Positions 1 to 5,807 of a stretch of DNA of 7,951 bases are shown one piece after another; positions within the stretch are counted from its first letter, which is position 1, and each line of letters opens with the position of its first letter. Under the pieces are notes generated by a model. That model saw only the letters and a program-made list of their open reading frames with translations. It searched no databases and was not told where the DNA came from. Location of the stretch: positions 1 through 7,951 of the forward strand of contig SDNV01000120.1 in NCBI GenBank assembly GCA_004524515.1. The letters run 5' to 3'. The translations under genes and the position numbers were made by a program. This DNA comes from Promethearchaeota archaeon. GTDB taxonomy: Archaea; Asgardarchaeota; Lokiarchaeia; Sigynarchaeales; SOKP01.

Positions 1-3
1 AAT

Positions 4-171
4 TTACTCAATAATTTCCATAGGTTTACCACAATGTTCTGGTATTGATTGAGCTCCACAACTTGCACCCATCCAACATACTAATTGATCTCCCTCTTTA
101 TGCATAGGTTTCCCACAATGTTGGGGCAAATCTGTTTCAGCCCCACAATGACCACATTTCAATTTTCCCAT
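4..171 (-). CDS. Small Cys/His/Met-rich putative copper-binding protein (55 aa)
   Basis: Complete 55-aa ORF: ATG at 169-171, TAA at 4-6. The start is fixed by GAGGTGA at 177-183 on the minus strand, 5 nt upstream, a 7-nt match to the archaeal anti-SD complement. The protein reads C6-x2-C9, then QHCGKPMH (17-24), LVCWMG (30-35), C38-G, and PEHCGKPM (44-51). The same pattern forms the last 55 residues of the copper ATPase encoded upstream on the same strand, so this is a free-standing paralogue of that domain. Cysteine, histidine and methionine spaced this way suit soft-metal (Cu+ or Zn2+) binding. A cytosolic copper chaperone or buffer is the inferred role, since there is no signal peptide or membrane segment. 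It lies last in the ATPase / 128-aa / 55-aa series. The family is seen in archaeal genomes, but I know no accepted symbol for it. Confidence 0.8.
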   Translation of the reverse strand: MGKLKCGHCGAETDLPQHCGKPMHKEGDQLVCWMGASCGAQSIPEHCGKPMEIIE

Positions 172-176
172 TCCAT

Positions 177-183
177 TCACCTC
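177..183 (-). promoter_or_regulatory. Strong ribosome binding site of the 55-aa protein
   Basis: GAGGTGA on the minus strand, 5 nt before ATG. It is an uninterrupted match to the GGAGGTGATC consensus and rules out the in-frame GTG just upstream as the start. It also shows that the 55-aa ORF is translated although it is short. Confidence 0.7.
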
Positions 184-214
184 TTTTAATTTTAATTTTT
201 AATATTTTTTTTAA

Positions 215-601
215 TTAAATACCTCCCATTAAGACATCTTTATTAAATACAACTCGACATCCGTATTTTGTTTTTGATTGAGTCTCTACTATTATGAGTT
301 TTTTAAAAAATCTTCCTTTAACATCAATTATTATATCTTTAAGGTCTTTGATGAATGGTTTTATAGCCTTATCTAAAAATATTTCAATTTGATTTCTCCA
401 TTCTCCAACTTTATCCAGACTTTCAATATAATCCTTGTCAGTTTCAAATGTTATATCTGGTTCAATTTTAGTATAACAATTCTTATAGAGATCCTTTACG
501 TGTAAGACTAAATTTAATCTCTTTTTATATTTTAGAACTTTTTTTTCAAGATAGATTTCAGCATTTTTCGTAAACTTGAGATGAATATTAATCACTTCCA
601 T
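215..601 (-). CDS. Hypothetical 128-aa protein, possibly HesB/IscA-like
   Basis: Complete ORF with ATG at 599-601 and TAA at 215-217. It is soluble and rich in Lys and Ile, with two cysteines, at about residue 42 (KNCYTK) and near the C-terminus (YGCRVVF). The layout is an N-terminal beta-strand, a helix, strands around the first Cys, a variable acidic middle, then a strand ending in KGRFFKKLIIVE. This is reminiscent of HesB/IscA-like small proteins of the 'CC/Se motif' type. That resemblance is weak, was recognised only by eye, and most of the usual cysteines are missing. No SD is seen. The ORF begins 24 nt after the ATPase stop, across a 12-T tract, and is followed after 43 nt by the small metal-binding protein. 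Placement inside the copper locus suggests a metal-related role, which is inference only. It could equally be an unrelated lineage-specific protein. Confidence 0.6.
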   Translation of the reverse strand: MEVINIHLKFTKNAEIYLEKKVLKYKKRLNLVLHVKDLYKNCYTKIEPDITFETDKDYIESLDKVGEWRNQIEIFLDKAIKPFIKDLKDIIIDVKGRFFKKLIIVETQSKTKYGCRVVFNKDVLMGGI

Positions 602-611
602 AATAATTATT

Positions 612-623
612 AAAAAAAAAAAA
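612..623 (-). terminator. T12 tract after the copper ATPase gene
   Basis: Twelve consecutive T on the minus strand, starting 2 nt beyond the ATPase stop codon. Archaeal RNA polymerase terminates at U-rich tracts without a required hairpin, so partial termination here could lower expression of the two downstream genes relative to the pump. It is AT-rich spacer, so a chance origin is possible. Confidence 0.4.
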
Positions 624-625
624 GA

Positions 626-3007
626 TTAGGATTTATAATTCATTTGTATTCCATGATGTTCTGGAAATATTTGTTTTCCGCATTCTGGACCCATCCAGCA
701 TACTAACATTTCTTCTCCGTCTACAATTTCAGGATGCATTGGTTGTCCACAGTGTTCAGGAACGTCAATAACTTTATTGCATTTTTCACACAATAATATT
801 GGTACCTCTAATTCCTCAGATCTTTCCGCGAGCATTTCTTCATCTATTATTCTTTGTCCTTTGATCTTGAATAACTTCAACCTAGCAGAGTTCAATACTA
901 CTGTTAATGAACTTAATGACATTGCTGCAGCTGCGAGAATAGGATGAATAATACCCATCATCGCTAAGGGAATCATGGCTGTATTATAAATGAAAGCCCA
1001 AAAGAAGTTTTGTTTAATTACTTTCATAGTTTTTCTACTAATCATTATCGCATTAACGACATCCATGATATCATTTCTTAAAAGTATGATCCCTCCAGTT
1101 TCTTTCGCTACATCAGCACCACTACCTATTGCTATACCTACATTTGCCTGTGCTAATGAAGGCGCATCATTAATACCGTCACCCACCATTGCAACGATTT
1201 TTCCCTCTTCTTGTAATTGTTTAATTACATTAGCCTTTTCATCTGGTAATACTTCAGCGATTACATTTTCAATTCCAATAACTTTTCCAACAGCAAGAGC
1301 AGTTGCTTTATTATCACCAGTTAACATTATAGGAGTTATTCCCATCTTTTTTAACTTTTTAATCGCTTCTTTTGCATTCTCCTTAATAACATCTGCGATT
1401 GCTATGATACCAGAAGGAATTTTATTGACTGATATTAAAACAGCCGTTTTTCCTTGAACCTGAAGTGTTTTAAGCATATCTGCAAATTTTGTTATATCAA
1501 TACCTGATTTTCTCATGAATTTTTTATTACCTATTATAATCTCATCATTACCTTTAAAAGCTTTAATTCCAAGACCAGGTATCGCAGTAAAATCATCGGG
1601 ATCTGAGATTTCTATTTTTTTTTCACGAGCAGAATTTAAAATTGCCTCAGCTAGCGGATGCTCAGATTTTTTTTCACCAATCGCCGCAAATTTTAAAATA
1701 TCCGTGTCCGAAAGAGTATGTAGTTTAATTACATCAGTTACTTGAGGTTCACCTTTAGTAATGGTTCCAGTTTTATCAAAGACTATTGTATCAACATCTT
1801 GGATTTCTTGGAGATATTCACCTCCTCGGATAAGAATCCCATATTCGGCAGATTTTCCAACTCCTACCATCAAAGCTGCTGGTGTTGCGATTCCTAATGT
1901 ACATGGACAAGCAACAATCATAACAGCTATCAATACATAAAAGGCTACAACAGGATATCTTAGTTCAGGATTCCATATTAGGGGATAAAAAAATAACCAA
2001 AAGAAAAACGAAAAAGTTGCCGCCATTAGGACAGCAGGTACAAAAAATGAGGATATTCTATCGGCAAGTTTTTGTATTGGTGCTGAGGATGCTTGTGCTT
2101 CCTCAACCATTTTTATAATCTTCATTAGTGTTGTGTTTTCACCAATATCAGTTGCTTCGAATTTAAAAGTTCCCGTCTTATTAAGAGTCGCTCCTGTCAC
2201 TTTATCTCCTACTTTTTTCTCAACAGGAATACTTTCACCACTAATTAACTTTTCATCAACAGCAGAATGACCGTCTATTACCACACCATCAGTAGCTATT
2301 AGCTCTCCTGGCTTTACTACTATAATATCGCCAACCTCTACCTTTTCTGCAGGTATCTTCATTTCTTCTCCATTTCTTATGATTGTTGCCATTTTGGGTT
2401 TCATATCTAATAATTTTCTTATTGCGGAAGAGCTTTTCTTTTTTATTCCCTCTTCTAAATACTTTCCTAATAAAATGAAAGCAATAATAATAGCCGCAGT
2501 ATCAAAAAAAGCCCATCTCATACTTGTTGGAAAGATAAGACTACCTTCTGGAACTTCCATTGCAGCTTCAATAAATGGTAAAAATGTTACCACAGCACTA
2601 TAGAAATAAGCTGTTAATACACCAACCGTTATTAAAACATCCATATTTACAGCTCGTTTCTTAAGTGATTGAACAGCGCCTTTATAAAAGGGCCATCCAC
2701 CAATCCATATTACAGGTGTGCTAATAATAAAAAGTATGAGATACCATTCTGTTGTAAAAGATAAATAAAACACCAGAAAAGCAGGAATTAATGCGATTGA
2801 TGCTCTTAAAAGTGCAAAAAAGACTGCTCCCGAGAGTGCGACTGAAACTCTCCTTTTCATCCTTTTTAATTCTCCCTCTGGATCAAGGAAAGTACTTCGA
2901 CAACTCTCCATGCAAAAATAATATGTTTTTCCATCAACAACTGCAGAAATCGCTTTTTCCTTATCAACCATCATTCCACATACAGGATCTTTAGCAGTTT
3001 TTCCCAT
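626..3007 (-). CDS. copA: Cu+-exporting P1B-type ATPase with N-terminal YHS and C-terminal Cys/His/Met domain
   Basis: 793-aa P-type ATPase that uses ATP to move Cu+ out across the cytoplasmic membrane. A YHS metal-binding domain comes first (DPVCGM at 7-12, then FCMESC) in place of the usual HMA domains. Membrane segments lie before and between the domains. The actuator loop has SGES at 256-259 and the membrane site is C367-P-C369. Phosphorylation is at D411 in DKTGT, H450-P451 marks the nucleotide domain, and TGDN (563-566) and GDGINDAP (D610, D614) complete the P domain. Y674-N675 and M696-x2-S699-S700 are the Cu+ (P1B-1) signature residues. CPC is followed by Thr where Ala is usual. Residues about 739-793 add C740-x2-C743, EHCGQPMH, VCWMG-x2-C776 and PEHHG, a domain also found alone in the 55-aa protein. 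ATG at 3005-3007 has only a weak GTGA upstream. It is divergent from the TRASH regulator, its likely controller. Confidence 0.93.
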   Translation of the reverse strand: MGKTAKDPVCGMMVDKEKAISAVVDGKTYYFCMESCRSTFLDPEGELKRMKRRVSVALSGAVFFALLRASIALIPAFLVFYLSFTTEWYLILFIISTPVIWIGGWPFYKGAVQSLKKRAVNMDVLITVGVLTAYFYSAVVTFLPFIEAAMEVPEGSLIFPTSMRWAFFDTAAIIIAFILLGKYLEEGIKKKSSSAIRKLLDMKPKMATIIRNGEEMKIPAEKVEVGDIIVVKPGELIATDGVVIDGHSAVDEKLISGESIPVEKKVGDKVTGATLNKTGTFKFEATDIGENTTLMKIIKMVEEAQASSAPIQKLADRISSFFVPAVLMAATFSFFFWLFFYPLIWNPELRYPVVAFYVLIAVMIVACPCTLGIATPAALMVGVGKSAEYGILIRGGEYLQEIQDVDTIVFDKTGTITKGEPQVTDVIKLHTLSDTDILKFAAIGEKKSEHPLAEAILNSAREKKIEISDPDDFTAIPGLGIKAFKGNDEIIIGNKKFMRKSGIDITKFADMLKTLQVQGKTAVLISVNKIPSGIIAIADVIKENAKEAIKKLKKMGITPIMLTGDNKATALAVGKVIGIENVIAEVLPDEKANVIKQLQEEGKIVAMVGDGINDAPSLAQANVGIAIGSGADVAKETGGIILLRNDIMDVVNAIMISRKTMKVIKQNFFWAFIYNTAMIPLAMMGIIHPILAAAAMSLSSLTVVLNSARLKLFKIKGQRIIDEEMLAERSEELEVPILLCEKCNKVIDVPEHCGQPMHPEIVDGEEMLVCWMGPECGKQIFPEHHGIQMNYKS

Positions 3008-3056
3008 TTTTATTCACTTTTTTTTTATGTTTTTTGTTTTTAAAATTTTAAAAATT

Positions 3057-3095
3057 AAGTATTACTCTAAAGTATATATGAAGAAGTATATACTT
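3057..3095. promoter_or_regulatory. Candidate metal-responsive operator: three AAGTAT repeats and a 12-bp palindrome
   Basis: AAGTAT occurs at 3057-3062, 3070-3075 and 3084-3089, at steps of 13 and 14 bp. The last copy lies inside the perfect palindrome AAGTATATACTT (3084-3095). The cluster lies between the ATPase start and TATA-like sequences at 3111-3129. Bound protein would therefore cover the ATPase transcription start region on the minus strand. The natural candidate ligand is the divergent winged-helix/TRASH regulator. AT-rich DNA makes short palindromes common, but the perfect 12-mer plus spaced copies is more than expected. Confidence 0.5.
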
Positions 3096-3110
3096 AAACA
3101 TTCTTATTAT

Positions 3111-3129
3111 AAAATATATATTTATAAAT
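3111..3129 (-). promoter_or_regulatory. TATA-like region, probable ATPase promoter core
   Basis: On the minus strand this reads ATTTATAAATATATATTTT, a good archaeal TATA-box context. A start about 25 nt downstream would fall near 3090-3100, on the palindromic operator candidate, leaving a leader of roughly 90 nt. The TTTATAAAT on the plus strand here could also serve the regulator gene. The exact box cannot be fixed by eye. Confidence 0.35.
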
Positions 3130-3137
3130 CATTTGGG

Positions 3138-3156
3138 TTTTATATTTAATATAAAA
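3138..3156. promoter_or_regulatory. Perfect AT inverted repeat / TATA region of the regulator gene
   Basis: TTTTATAT-TTA-ATATAAAA has perfect 8-nt arms around a 3-nt spacer, about 50 bp before the regulator ATG. It can serve as a TATA element for the plus-strand gene, or as a second, autoregulatory operator. Being made only of A and T, it may be partly chance. Confidence 0.35.
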
Positions 3157-3205
3157 AGATGCAAATTATGCATTAATATTTGAATAAAGTTGAAGTTGAA
3201 ATTTA

Positions 3206-3649
3206 ATGAATGAAAATGATGAAATTAAAATTAATAGCCTTACAAGGTTGTATATTCTTGTTTTATTGAAATCAGATACAAAAGTTACTGGATATTCTAT
3301 TCTCAAGCGTTTAGATAAGGATTTAGGAAAAACGGCAAGTCCCACATATGTATATGATTTTTTAAAACAACTCAAGTCAAACGGATATATAGAAGACATC
3401 CCAAATCCTAAATCAAAACGAAAAAGTGGTGTTACACTTACTAATTCTGGAGAAGATTTTATTGATAAAATATTTTTACGTTTTTATAATTTGATTGATG
3501 TGGCGATTCAATCAAAATTAACAGTTTGTGCTAGTTGTGGTGCAAAACTTTATGAGGACTTCCATACTGAGAAGATCAATGGAAAAGAAATGAATTTTTG
3601 CTGTAAACACTGTGCAAAGGCATACAATAAGTTAATTCATAATACGTAA
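3206..3649 (+). CDS. PadR-like winged-helix transcriptional regulator with C-terminal TRASH metal-sensing domain
   Basis: 147 aa, soluble. Residues about 8-95 form a winged helix of the PadR/MarR-like kind: LTRLYILVLL, then TGYSILKRL, the recognition-helix region SPTYVYDFLKQLKSNGYIE, and a basic wing KSKRKSGVTLT. Residues 108-136 are a TRASH-type zinc/copper knuckle, C108-x2-C111-x20-C132-C133-x2-C136, matching the family pattern C-x19-22-C-x3-C. Archaeal TRASH domains fused to DNA-binding domains are known copper sensors (for example CopT of Sulfolobus, whose DNA-binding domain is of another type). It is divergently transcribed from the copper ATPase across a 198-bp region with repeats, so it very likely controls the pump, most simply as a copper-relieved repressor. 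Activation cannot be excluded. There is no clear SD before ATG, so the message may be leaderless or weakly initiated. Confidence 0.85.
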   Translation: MNENDEIKINSLTRLYILVLLKSDTKVTGYSILKRLDKDLGKTASPTYVYDFLKQLKSNGYIEDIPNPKSKRKSGVTLTNSGEDFIDKIFLRFYNLIDVAIQSKLTVCASCGAKLYEDFHTEKINGKEMNFCCKHCAKAYNKLIHNT

Positions 3650-3650
3650 T

Positions 3651-3697
3651 TTTCTCTGAATTTTTTATAAATTCATTTATAAAAAAATAAAGAGAAA
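3651..3697 (+). terminator. Long AT-rich hairpin after the regulator gene
   Basis: It begins 1 nt after the TAA of the regulator. The left arm, 3651-3671, opens TTTCTCT. The right arm, 3676-3697, closes AGAGAAA. They pair almost throughout around a TTCA loop, with a short mismatch or bulge near the base. The left arm holds a T6 run that could act as the U-tract. Read from either strand it could terminate transcription. On the minus strand it lies beyond the amidotransferase remnant, so bidirectional use is possible. Confidence 0.5.
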
Positions 3698-3788
3698 TAT
3701 AACTATCTACCTTACTTAATCATGTGAATAATTCGAATTTTTAAGACTATTATGGTAAGAATTTGCTGAGTTGGAGTTTAAAATTAAA

Positions 3789-4157
3789 TTAATCATAAGT
3801 ATATCCTTTTTCATATATATTGATGAATCTTTTATATTTCTTCGTGTGATAGAAAAGAAAAAACCCATTGTTCCACCTTTTTAAGCAGATGTTCCTTAAG
3901 GGCAACTGCTTCAATATTTTTATTAGTTCAAAATCATTTAATAGTTGTTTTGTATTCTGTTCCTTTAATTCCGGTGCTTTTTCGATCAATTCATTTAGTA
4001 ATTCACTAGTTAATTCGAAATGGAATTGAAAACCATAATTATTTTTACCTATTTTTATTATTTGGTTCTTGCAAAATTCTACTGTTCCCGAAAGATCAAT
4101 ATACTCAACAAATTTTACTATCTCATATAATGGTGTAATCTCCAAAGGATTATCTTA
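3789..4157 (-). pseudogene. Remnant of a class I glutamine amidotransferase (C-terminal part only)
   Basis: The open frame has no ATG; the only possible start is TTG at 4143-4145, giving 118 aa. Upstream in frame, stops occur at 4155-4157, 4158-4160 and 4164-4166. Residues FCKNQIIKIGKNNYGFQFHFELT match the end of GMP-synthase-like class I amidotransferases (COG0518 type), where 'NQ..riG.n.yGfQFH.E.T' contains the catalytic His and Glu, here H42 and E44. The N-terminal half with the nucleophile elbow (G-x-C-x-G) is absent, and the WHGDTF stretch normally before this region is missing. No room for it remains, because the next gene ends 80 bp upstream. The protein cannot hydrolyse glutamine as read. 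It is most likely a decayed gene. A short expressed protein from TTG is less likely, and the last 35 residues are basic and unmatched. Confidence 0.6.
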
Positions 4158-4224
4158 TTATCCTCATACTTCCGAAAAAAATCAGTATGATTTTAAAAAA
4201 CGAGTTTTATTTTTTGAATTTTTA

Positions 4225-4719
4225 TTAATCTTTGGAAATTATAAATTTATGCTTCATATGTTCATATAAACAATCACATTTTGAGCCAAATTCACAATAT
4301 GGACATGCAGCATTAATTTTACTAATGGAAATATCTAAAATTTCTTGTAATGTTATATTGAAATTATTAAAAATGCTAATATCATGATAATTATTGTTAA
4401 TTAGAACATCCAAATATTCCTTTAAAAAAGTGCCTAAACAGATGCTGAGTTTCTTTTTATATTCTTCTAAATTATCTTTCAGATCTATTATAAATGCCAT
4501 TAATATCGGATGTTTCTCGTAAATTAGAATATTTAGATTGCTCATTTCAATTTGTCTTATGCCCTCTTGCCCCAAATTCTTTGATAATATTTCTAAAGCA
4601 TTCATAAAGCATCCAATAGTATCAATTTCGTCATCAATTACTTGACAGAAATTCTCAAAAATTCTTGAGAATAGTGTAATCCCACTTTCAAGGTGTATTA
4701 TTGTCGCCATTTTTATCAA
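4225..4719 (-). CDS. Orphan protein resembling Asgard longin/roadblock-like domains, with Cys-rich tail
   Basis: 164 aa from TTG at 4717-4719, supported by GGTGATC 4 nt upstream; the in-frame ATG at 4708-4710 (161 aa) is the alternative but lies 13 nt from that site. Residues 5-110 have the rhythm 'sGitLFsriFe...idDEi...GcfmnAleilSkNL...gIrqIem.n..IliyekhpIlmafiiDlkdn..eykkkLs.c...Flkeyl', which resembles the longin/roadblock-like small-GTPase-associated proteins abundant in Asgard archaea. This is recognition by pattern, not a confirmed match. The tail has C139-x2-C142-x5-C148-x-C150-x3-H154-x2-H157, a plausible zinc or Fe-S site. There is no membrane segment. It overlaps the small hydrophobic ORF upstream by 4 nt, implying coupled translation if that ORF is real. 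Function is unknown; a signalling or regulatory role is inference. Confidence 0.6.
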   Translation of the reverse strand: MIKMATIIHLESGITLFSRIFENFCQVIDDEIDTIGCFMNALEILSKNLGQEGIRQIEMSNLNILIYEKHPILMAFIIDLKDNLEEYKKKLSICLGTFLKEYLDVLINNNYHDISIFNNFNITLQEILDISISKINAACPYCEFGSKCDCLYEHMKHKFIISKD

Positions 4720-4910
4720 CTTAGATCACCCATTCCATAATTGATAATTAAAAATTGAATTTGTAAAAAAACTTCCAATAAATTAATAGGCTTAAGAAAT
4801 AAAAAATATTCTATTATTGTTAATAAACCAACTATTAAAATATGCTTAATTGAATATTGCATCATGATAATTTTAAACTCTCTAAATTGATTTTGTAATG
4901 CTTTTTTCAA
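4716..4910 (-). CDS. Possible small hydrophobic membrane protein (up to 64 aa)
   Basis: The open frame starts at TTG 4908-4910 without an SD. A shorter version from the ATG pair at 4860-4865 gives 49 aa. It contains two hydrophobic stretches, HILIVGLLTIIEYFLFL and LLEVFLQIQFLIINYG, enough for two short membrane spans or a hairpin. Its TGA stop overlaps the TTG start of the longin-like gene, and its last codons contain that gene's SD, so translation would be coupled. AT-rich DNA easily produces such ORFs, and neither start has good signals, so this may be a leader region and not a gene. No family recognised. Confidence 0.3.
   Translation of the reverse strand: MKKALQNQFREFKIIMMQYSIKHILIVGLLTIIEYFLFLKPINLLEVFLQIQFLIINYGMGDLS
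4724..4730 (-). promoter_or_regulatory. Ribosome binding site that selects a TTG start
   Basis: GGTGATC on the minus strand is an exact 7-nt match to the anti-SD complement. It is 4 nt before TTG 4717-4719 but 13 nt before the next ATG, favouring the TTG start for the longin-like gene. Confidence 0.5.
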
Positions 4911-4957
4911 GTTATAATAAATTAGTCTGCAATATTTACACCTTTTTTTTTATAATC

Positions 4958-4967
4958 TTAAAATATT
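4958..4967 (+). promoter_or_regulatory. TATA-like box of the sulfur operon
   Basis: TTAAAATATT lies about 35-43 nt before the ATG at 5001, so transcription would begin near 4985-4993, leaving a very short leader. An earlier in-frame ATG at 4992 is followed at once by TGA and cannot be the start. A T9 run at 4943-4951 just upstream is also seen. The assignment is by eye in AT-rich DNA. Confidence 0.35.
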
Positions 4968-5000
4968 ATTAACATAGTTTTTATAGATTAAATGTGAAGA

Positions 5001-5807
5001 ATGAATTTAACAGAAGAGCAAATTAATAGATATTCAAGGCAGATTGTCTTAAAGGAAGTAGGCGGTAAGGGTCAAGAGAAATTATTAAATTCAAAAATAA
5101 CTATATTGGGTCTGGGAGCGCTTGGTTCTCCGGTGGCTTATTACTTAACTGCTGCTGGAATCGGAAATATAAAAATAATTGATTATGATGTTGTTGAACC
5201 CTCCAATTTACATAGACAGATTCTTCACTTTACAAATGATATAAATAGAGATAAGATTGATAGTGCGTTTGAAAAGTTAAATCAATTGAATCCTGATTGT
5301 AAAATTGAATTAGTAAAGAAGATGGCCACACCTGAAAATGTAAAAGACTTAATTGAGGATTCCAATTTCGTTATAGAAGGTTCAGATAATTTAGCAACAA
5401 AAATGCTGATTAATGATGCCTGTATGAATTTAAAAATACCTTTTACTATCGCAGGTGTATTGAGATTTCACGGTCAAATAATGACTGTAATTCCAGATAG
5501 AAAAACGACGTGTTATAGATGTATTTTTGGTGATATAAAGGATGCTCCAACTGGAATGACTTGTTCTCAGGCAGGCGTAATAGGTCCTACCCCTGGAGTC
5601 TTAGGGTGCTTGGAAGCGAATGAGGCATTGAAATATATTCTAGATATCGGTCAATTAATCGTTAACAAAATCTTGTACATAGACCTTTTAAATAATAGTT
5701 TCAATTTCATTACCGTATATAGAGATGATACTTGTATAGCCTGTGGAGATGGCGCGAAGGATTTAGTTCAAAAAATAGATTATGGAGTTGATCGTGTTTG
5801 TCATTAA
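5001..5807 (+). CDS. E1-like adenylyltransferase of the ThiF/MoeB/HesA family
   Basis: 268 aa, cytosolic. Enzymes of this family adenylate the C-terminal glycine of a ubiquitin-like sulfur carrier so that it can accept sulfur. The canonical opening EEQINRYSRQIVL (5-17) fixes the start. The nucleotide loop is GLGALGS (37-43), the acidic residues D61 and D63 precede the SNLHRQ motif (68-73), and TCSQAGVIGPTPGVLG holds the catalytic-type C188. Zinc ligands are C171-x2-C174 and C245-x2-C248. Length is usual for MoeB/ThiF without a rhodanese domain. It begins a plus-strand operon with a TusA-like carrier overlapping by 10 nt, a PP-loop thiolation enzyme and DUF169. No ThiS/MoaD/SAMP gene is in the window, so its carrier is either elsewhere or replaced by the TusA-like protein. 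ThiF, MoeB and UbaA-like roles cannot be separated by sequence alone. Confidence 0.9.
   Translation: MNLTEEQINRYSRQIVLKEVGGKGQEKLLNSKITILGLGALGSPVAYYLTAAGIGNIKIIDYDVVEPSNLHRQILHFTNDINRDKIDSAFEKLNQLNPDCKIELVKKMATPENVKDLIEDSNFVIEGSDNLATKMLINDACMNLKIPFTIAGVLRFHGQIMTVIPDRKTTCYRCIFGDIKDAPTGMTCSQAGVIGPTPGVLGCLEANEALKYILDIGQLIVNKILYIDLLNNSFNFITVYRDDTCIACGDGAKDLVQKIDYGVDRVCH
5784..5793 (+). promoter_or_regulatory. Ribosome binding site for the TTG-initiated TusA-like gene
   Basis: GGAGTTGATC, inside the end of the E1 gene, matches GGAGGTGATC at 9 of 10 positions and sits 4 nt before TTG 5798-5800. It supports initiation at this TTG and translational coupling with the E1 gene. Confidence 0.6.

Noticed and set aside
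990..1457. Plus-strand ORF of 155 codons
   Set aside because: Lies wholly antisense to the ATPase gene, with hydrophobic low-complexity translation mirroring the membrane and P-domain codons; a shadow frame.
1515..2994. Several plus-strand ORFs (67-76 codons) opposite the ATPase
   Set aside because: Antisense to a well-supported gene, no ribosome site, no recognisable motif.
3160..3175. ATGCA-AATT-ATGCA direct repeat before the regulator gene
   Set aside because: Two 5-bp copies only, in the expected leader or start region; too short to separate from chance.
3166..3399. Minus-strand ORF of 77 codons across the regulator start
   Set aside because: Overlaps the promoter region and regulator coding sequence on the opposite strand, with no family features.
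3730..3739. AATTCGAATT palindrome in the gap after the regulator
   Set aside because: Ten-bp palindrome in AT-rich DNA with no promoter or partner site nearby; likely chance.
4069..4269. Plus-strand ORF of 66 codons
   Set aside because: Antisense to the amidotransferase remnant and to the end of the longin-like gene; composition follows AT-rich shadow reading.
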